In this document: in pieces, positions 63,821 through 64,000 of the stretch
Position numbering within the stretch: position 1 is the stretch's first letter
Layout: each line of letters begins with the position of its first letter
Assembly: GCA_017305195.1 (NCBI GenBank)
Contig: JAFKMU010000043.1
Coordinates: 88,082 to 152,081, forward strand
Length of the DNA stretch: 64,000 bases
Source of the DNA: Verrucomicrobiota bacterium
GTDB lineage: Bacteria > Verrucomicrobiota > Verrucomicrobiia > Chthoniobacterales > Terrimicrobiaceae
Direction of reading: 5' to 3'
Made by a program: the position numbers and the translations under genes
Notes under the pieces: model-generated
What the model was told of the DNA's origin: nothing
What the model saw: the letters and a program-made list of their open reading frames with translations, nothing else
Databases searched by the model: none

Positions 63821-64000
63821 TTAACGTAAAAGAGCATCATAGATGAGAGCGATGAGAATGAAGGCGGAAAACATGGCGTCGAGTTTCTCGAAACGAGAGA
63901 AGATGCGGCGAAAGCCCTTGAGACGGCGGAAGAGCCGTTCGACCTGATTGCGCTTCTTGTAGAGTTCACGATCATACTCCCAAGGATTGAGTCGATTGAT
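63821..64000 (-). mobile_element. IS5-family transposase, C-terminal 59 residues (element runs off the window)
   Basis: The minus strand encodes the catalytic C-terminal end of a DDE transposase of the IS5/IS427 type: PWEYDRELYKKRNQVERLFR, then RLKGFRRIFSRFEKLDAMFS and IALIYDALLR before TAA at 63821-63823. The Glu in QVERLF is the DDE glutamate. The rest of the element lies beyond 64000. The element end is probably at GGGCGTGTTAACG (63814-63826), just after CTAG, a possible target duplication that cannot be checked without the other end. Confidence 0.85.

Overview
The window reads as a chromosomal segment from a high-GC free-living bacterium of the phylum Verrucomicrobia, probably a Terrimicrobium/Chthoniobacter-like member. 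The pointers are a large prepilin-like protein that resembles the Verru_Chthon cassette protein A family (32098-35880), a PEP-CTERM anchored autotransporter-like protein (36330-38156), a GH106-type rhamnosidase, a RhaT symporter, and a secreted formylglycine-generating-enzyme-like protein. Lineage is an inference from this gene mix; there is no rRNA or other phylogenetic marker gene here. I see no tRNA, rRNA or CRISPR array.

Layout. 1-9.1 kb: C-terminal part of a GspE/PilB-type ATPase (cut by the window edge), two 2-hydroxyacid metabolism genes, a DMT permease behind an attenuator-like terminator, small metabolic genes and icd. 9.2-13.1 kb: a PAP2 phosphatase pair, then a TolQ-TolR-TolA/TonB-like energy-transducing operon. 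13.1-16.8 kb: YahK-type alcohol dehydrogenase, AraC regulator, aldo/keto reductase and cupin, preceded by a striking 17-bp direct repeat. 17.3-20.7 kb: cysJ-cysI sulfite reductase. 20.9-44.0 kb: a carbohydrate region with FGE-like protein, RhaT, CBM-like protein, GH3, 2-hydroxyacid dehydrogenase, LacI regulator, GH106, Verru_Chthon-A-like protein, PEP-CTERM protein, alginate-lyase-family protein, polysaccharide deacetylase-like protein, secreted FAD oxidoreductase and sugar isomerase/epimerase. 44.1-49.9 kb: Bcr/CflA-type efflux pump, then a four-gene two-component cluster (receiver-only regulator, sigma-54 activator, histidine kinase, FixJ/LuxR regulator). 49.9-54.0 kb: carboxylesterase, SDR, quinone-reductase-like and Ahr-type oxidoreductases. 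54.2-58.8 kb: SulP transporter, cysK, a sulfate-binding protein and an M14-like metalloenzyme. 58.8-63.5 kb: small secreted and membrane proteins, a GDSL esterase, a GNAT enzyme and a membrane-anchored acyl carrier protein. 63.6-64.0 kb: a gene remnant abutting an IS5-type transposase that runs off the window.

How it fits together. Two themes dominate. One is capture and breakdown of rhamnose-containing and other plant or algal polysaccharides, with secreted lyases/hydrolases, a rhamnose importer and a LacI regulator. A 16-bp motif, GTTCGTNNTGTAGAAT, recurs in intergenic sites across this region and may tie it into one regulon. The other is sulfate assimilation: SulP and sulfate-binding protein for uptake, CysJI for reduction, CysK for capture into cysteine, with a perfect dyad over the cysK promoter that has a partial match upstream of cysJ. 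The remaining genes are mostly stress/redox enzymes and signalling.
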